Shown piece after piece: positions 61,730 through 64,000 of a DNA stretch of 64,000 bases. This stretch comes from Amoebidium appalachense. Taxonomy: Eukaryota > Ichthyosporea. The notes under the pieces were generated by a model. That model searched no databases. It saw only the letters and a list, made by a program, of their open reading frames with translations, and was not told the origin of the DNA. The DNA lies in the NCBI GenBank assembly GCA_963693365.1, contig CAVNZM010000013.1, positions 2,232,001-2,296,000 of the forward strand, in the 5' to 3' direction. Numbering within the stretch: position 1 is the first letter of the stretch; the number at the start of each line of letters is the position of its first letter. The position numbers and the translations under genes were made by a program.

Positions 61730-64000
61730 GGCACCATGCTTGATTTCGAACTTTCTGATGCCACAACATGAATTTTGGAAGACGAAGGGGAAGTGTGGGG
61801 TTGTGTGGTCTCTGGTGTCTGTAAAAGCCAAAACCAAGGAAAGACATCGGCAAATATGTGTAATCATATGATTAGATGGGATGCACAAGCAGGCCTATGC
61901 AACTGGGCCCTAGTAGCCCGCCTACTGGGCCTGCACGGAAACCAGACCGTTGGTACCAGACACCCATCGGAGGATTGTGCAACGGTTTGGTGCTTTTCCA
62001 CTCCGACCTGTATACACGTTACATGTTATCAAAATGGTGTTGTTTGTCCTTGTGCCATGGTGAGCAAGTTCTATCCGTCTTATGTGGAAAGGGGAGGGGG
62101 GAGAAGGGGCAACGCCGACAGCTGACAAGTCTTGCTGTGTTATTCTTGCTTGCACTTTATTGGTTGCCCAGTTTGGGCCATGGTGGTACCAGATATGTAC
62201 AGTGTGCTTCGGGGGAGACGGGGACTAAAACGAATTTCAATTCTTGTCGGGGGGAGGGGGGTTGGTGGGATGCAAAGGAAAGGTGTGGAGGGGACAGGCA
62301 AGGGATGTGAAGTAATCCACCGGAGTCCAGCACTTGCACCAGTCGTGTACCTGCAGACGAGGATGGGGGTCAGTGGCTGAGGGCACACACAGGACACAAA
62401 GAGAGTGTGTGGTGCAGCTCTTCAGTGTGTGTTGTGTAAACAGATGCCATGTGGCATTCAGACGGCTTTTCCTATCAAGAATTATGTTTAATATCATCAT
62501 CTGAGCAGCATCGGTATTGGTGGAAACAGGCACGAGCGTATGCTTTGATGCTTACCTGCAAAAGGACACCCGAATAGGCCCGTGGCGTGCACGTCTGGCC
62601 AGACCACCGGAGAGCCCCTGCACAGAAAAGAGCTGTGAGAAAGGAACACTAGGACACCACACAGAGCATAGGTGTGTAGAAGCTCATCAGTAAAAGAGAC
62701 ATTCACCAAACAGCCCGAAGGCATTCTGTCCGCCCGTCTCTTTGCTGTCATCACCTGGCCGCCTATCCACCACAACCACACCCACACATATGTAACTGCC
62801 ACCAGACCACACATAAAACACAGCCTCAAGGCTCACCTTGTGTGGCTGGGGTGTCGGTGCCTGGCTATAGGTAGGTAGAGGGGGCGCCTGCCCAAGAAAA
62901 GACAAAGTTAGCAAAGGGGCACAAAGCCTGGTACGGACAAAGAGGAGGCGTGGTGCCGTCAGACAAGGCTGAAACTTAGTTTGGTTGTGACTTCAATAGC
63001 CAATCGGCCAATCAGTAGCTGTTTCTCATCAGAGGCACCCGCACAGGGAGTAAGCACAAACGAAGACAAAGAGGTCTGGGGGAACAAGGTGTGCTACAAG
63101 CACAACACCAGGGCAACAGTACACGCAGGACACTATCAAAATGTTCACCACACGCACGCACACGAGCGGGTCCACACATATTCGAGTCACTCTATCAGGT
63201 TACTCACCCTGCGTGTCTACATTGTTCACTTTGTTGAAATGACACGAAGAGAGGATGCGCCGCCTTTTTGAACTTTTGAAGGTGGCACACGTGGATCAAT
63301 GTGGAGGGAAAAGGGCCAAACCGAACTGCCATATATGGTTGGTTTGCTTGCTGATTGGTCTAAAGTTGAGCCGCGATCGCAATTGCACCAATCACCGCGA
63401 AGTGACTTTGTTGACTCAGGAGTCCGAGACTCCGAGTCCAGCTGGCCGGCCGCCCGGGGCCAAGTCTTCGCCAAAAAAAAAAAGAAAGAAAGGATGAAAG
63501 AATAAAAAAGGTGTTCATAATTAGTTTGCAAGTAATTTCCAGAGCCTCAATACTTACCCCAATAGAACGCCAACGATAAATAGGCTCATCTTCCATCTAC
63601 AATTGGCTGCCGTTGCCCTGCATCTGGCTTGCCCAGTTGTACGAATTGTTGAACACACACAGTGCGTACAAAGAGCAACAGTGCACCCTGCAAGCGCAGG
63701 CCTGTCAGTCAAGACGCTAGTTACCTTACTCATTTTTCTGGCATTACCATAACTCTTGCTGTGGCAGTCCAGCTCATTGGTGAAATCGTTGCACAACACC
63801 CCCTTCGGTTCACCTAAGTGCCGTGCACGGCCCTCACCTGCTCTGCTGGCGCGAACAAAACACCGAGAGCACGTAACAACATATTACCTACGGATTGAAC
63901 ATTACAACGCCATCACTGTTCGCAATTCTATTAGGGTGAACCGATGACATCAGGGGTGCGTAATAATATAGGCCAAGTTAGCTGCAGCAGCGATACCACC
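61730..64000. other. Spacer after LANCL with CCAAT boxes
   Basis: Apart from the doubtful minus-strand gene listed separately, no gene is seen. NF-Y-type boxes occur near 63000, 63008, 63352 and 63390, next to the possible start of that gene. Confidence 0.4.
62687..63596 (-). CDS. Doubtful small two-exon protein
   Basis: I do not recognise it. A possible first exon 63555-63596 (MEDEPIYRWRSIG) ends in a strong donor (GGG|GTAAGT). A good acceptor (TTCTTGGGCAG) opens a Pro-rich frame at about 62888 (APPLPTYSQAPTPQPHK) that stays open to a stop at 62687 in the same phase, giving about 80 aa. Alternatively it is spliced again at 62836 and further exons follow near 62562-62620 and 62230-62350, where good splice signals also occur. 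CCAAT boxes upstream would fit a promoter. No family support. Confidence 0.25.

Overview
This window is nuclear DNA from an intron-rich eukaryote, probably a protist or alga. The genes have many small GC-rich exons split by GT-AG introns, and they encode eukaryotic families: the CDK11/PITSLRE kinase, the FCP1 CTD phosphatase, eukaryotic-type phosphopantothenoylcysteine synthetase and a LanC-like protein. A complete formyltetrahydrofolate deformylase (PurU), which animals lack, argues against a metazoan. I cannot name the species. Nothing looks bacterial, organellar or viral, apart from broken transposable-element fragments.

Layout. 1-5.8 kb is AT-richer DNA with a tandem duplication, a broken retroelement integrase and no convincing host gene. 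Then follow: purU (minus, 5860-8986, 5 exons); CDK11 (minus, 10828-19458, about 24 exons); a 4.5 kb divergent spacer full of simple repeats; an FCP1-type phosphatase (plus, 24011-27052); PPCS (plus, 28695-34108, 9 exons including one of 20 nt); a small unknown gene (minus, 34669-35115); a DEDD-type exonuclease-like gene (plus, 35606-38755); a type II membrane GT31-like protein without its DxD motif (minus, 41603-42685); gamma-glutamyl hydrolase (plus, 44354-46795); a divergent DYRK-like kinase (minus, 49115-54814, 3' end not found); LANCL (plus, 55922-61729, 9 exons); and a doubtful small minus-strand gene in the last 2 kb.

The genes do not form a pathway cluster. PurU and gamma-glutamyl hydrolase both act in folate metabolism, but they lie 35 kb apart, so no co-regulation is implied. 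CDK11 and FCP1 both act on the RNA polymerase II transcription machinery and are transcribed divergently.

The non-coding DNA is the most unusual part. Introns and spacers are packed with (CA)n/(TG)n, long poly-C/poly-G tracts and minisatellites. Several intronic arrays start at, or copy, the 5' splice site of their own intron. AT-richer islands in spacers and in some introns are dense in the exact NF-Y box CCAATCAG/CTGATTGG, far above chance. Reading-frame or intron-phase conflicts in otherwise well conserved genes fall on or near homopolymer C or G tracts, so assembly errors must be considered there.

Exon boundaries were placed by eye from splice motifs, reading phase and remembered family conservation. 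They are predictions.
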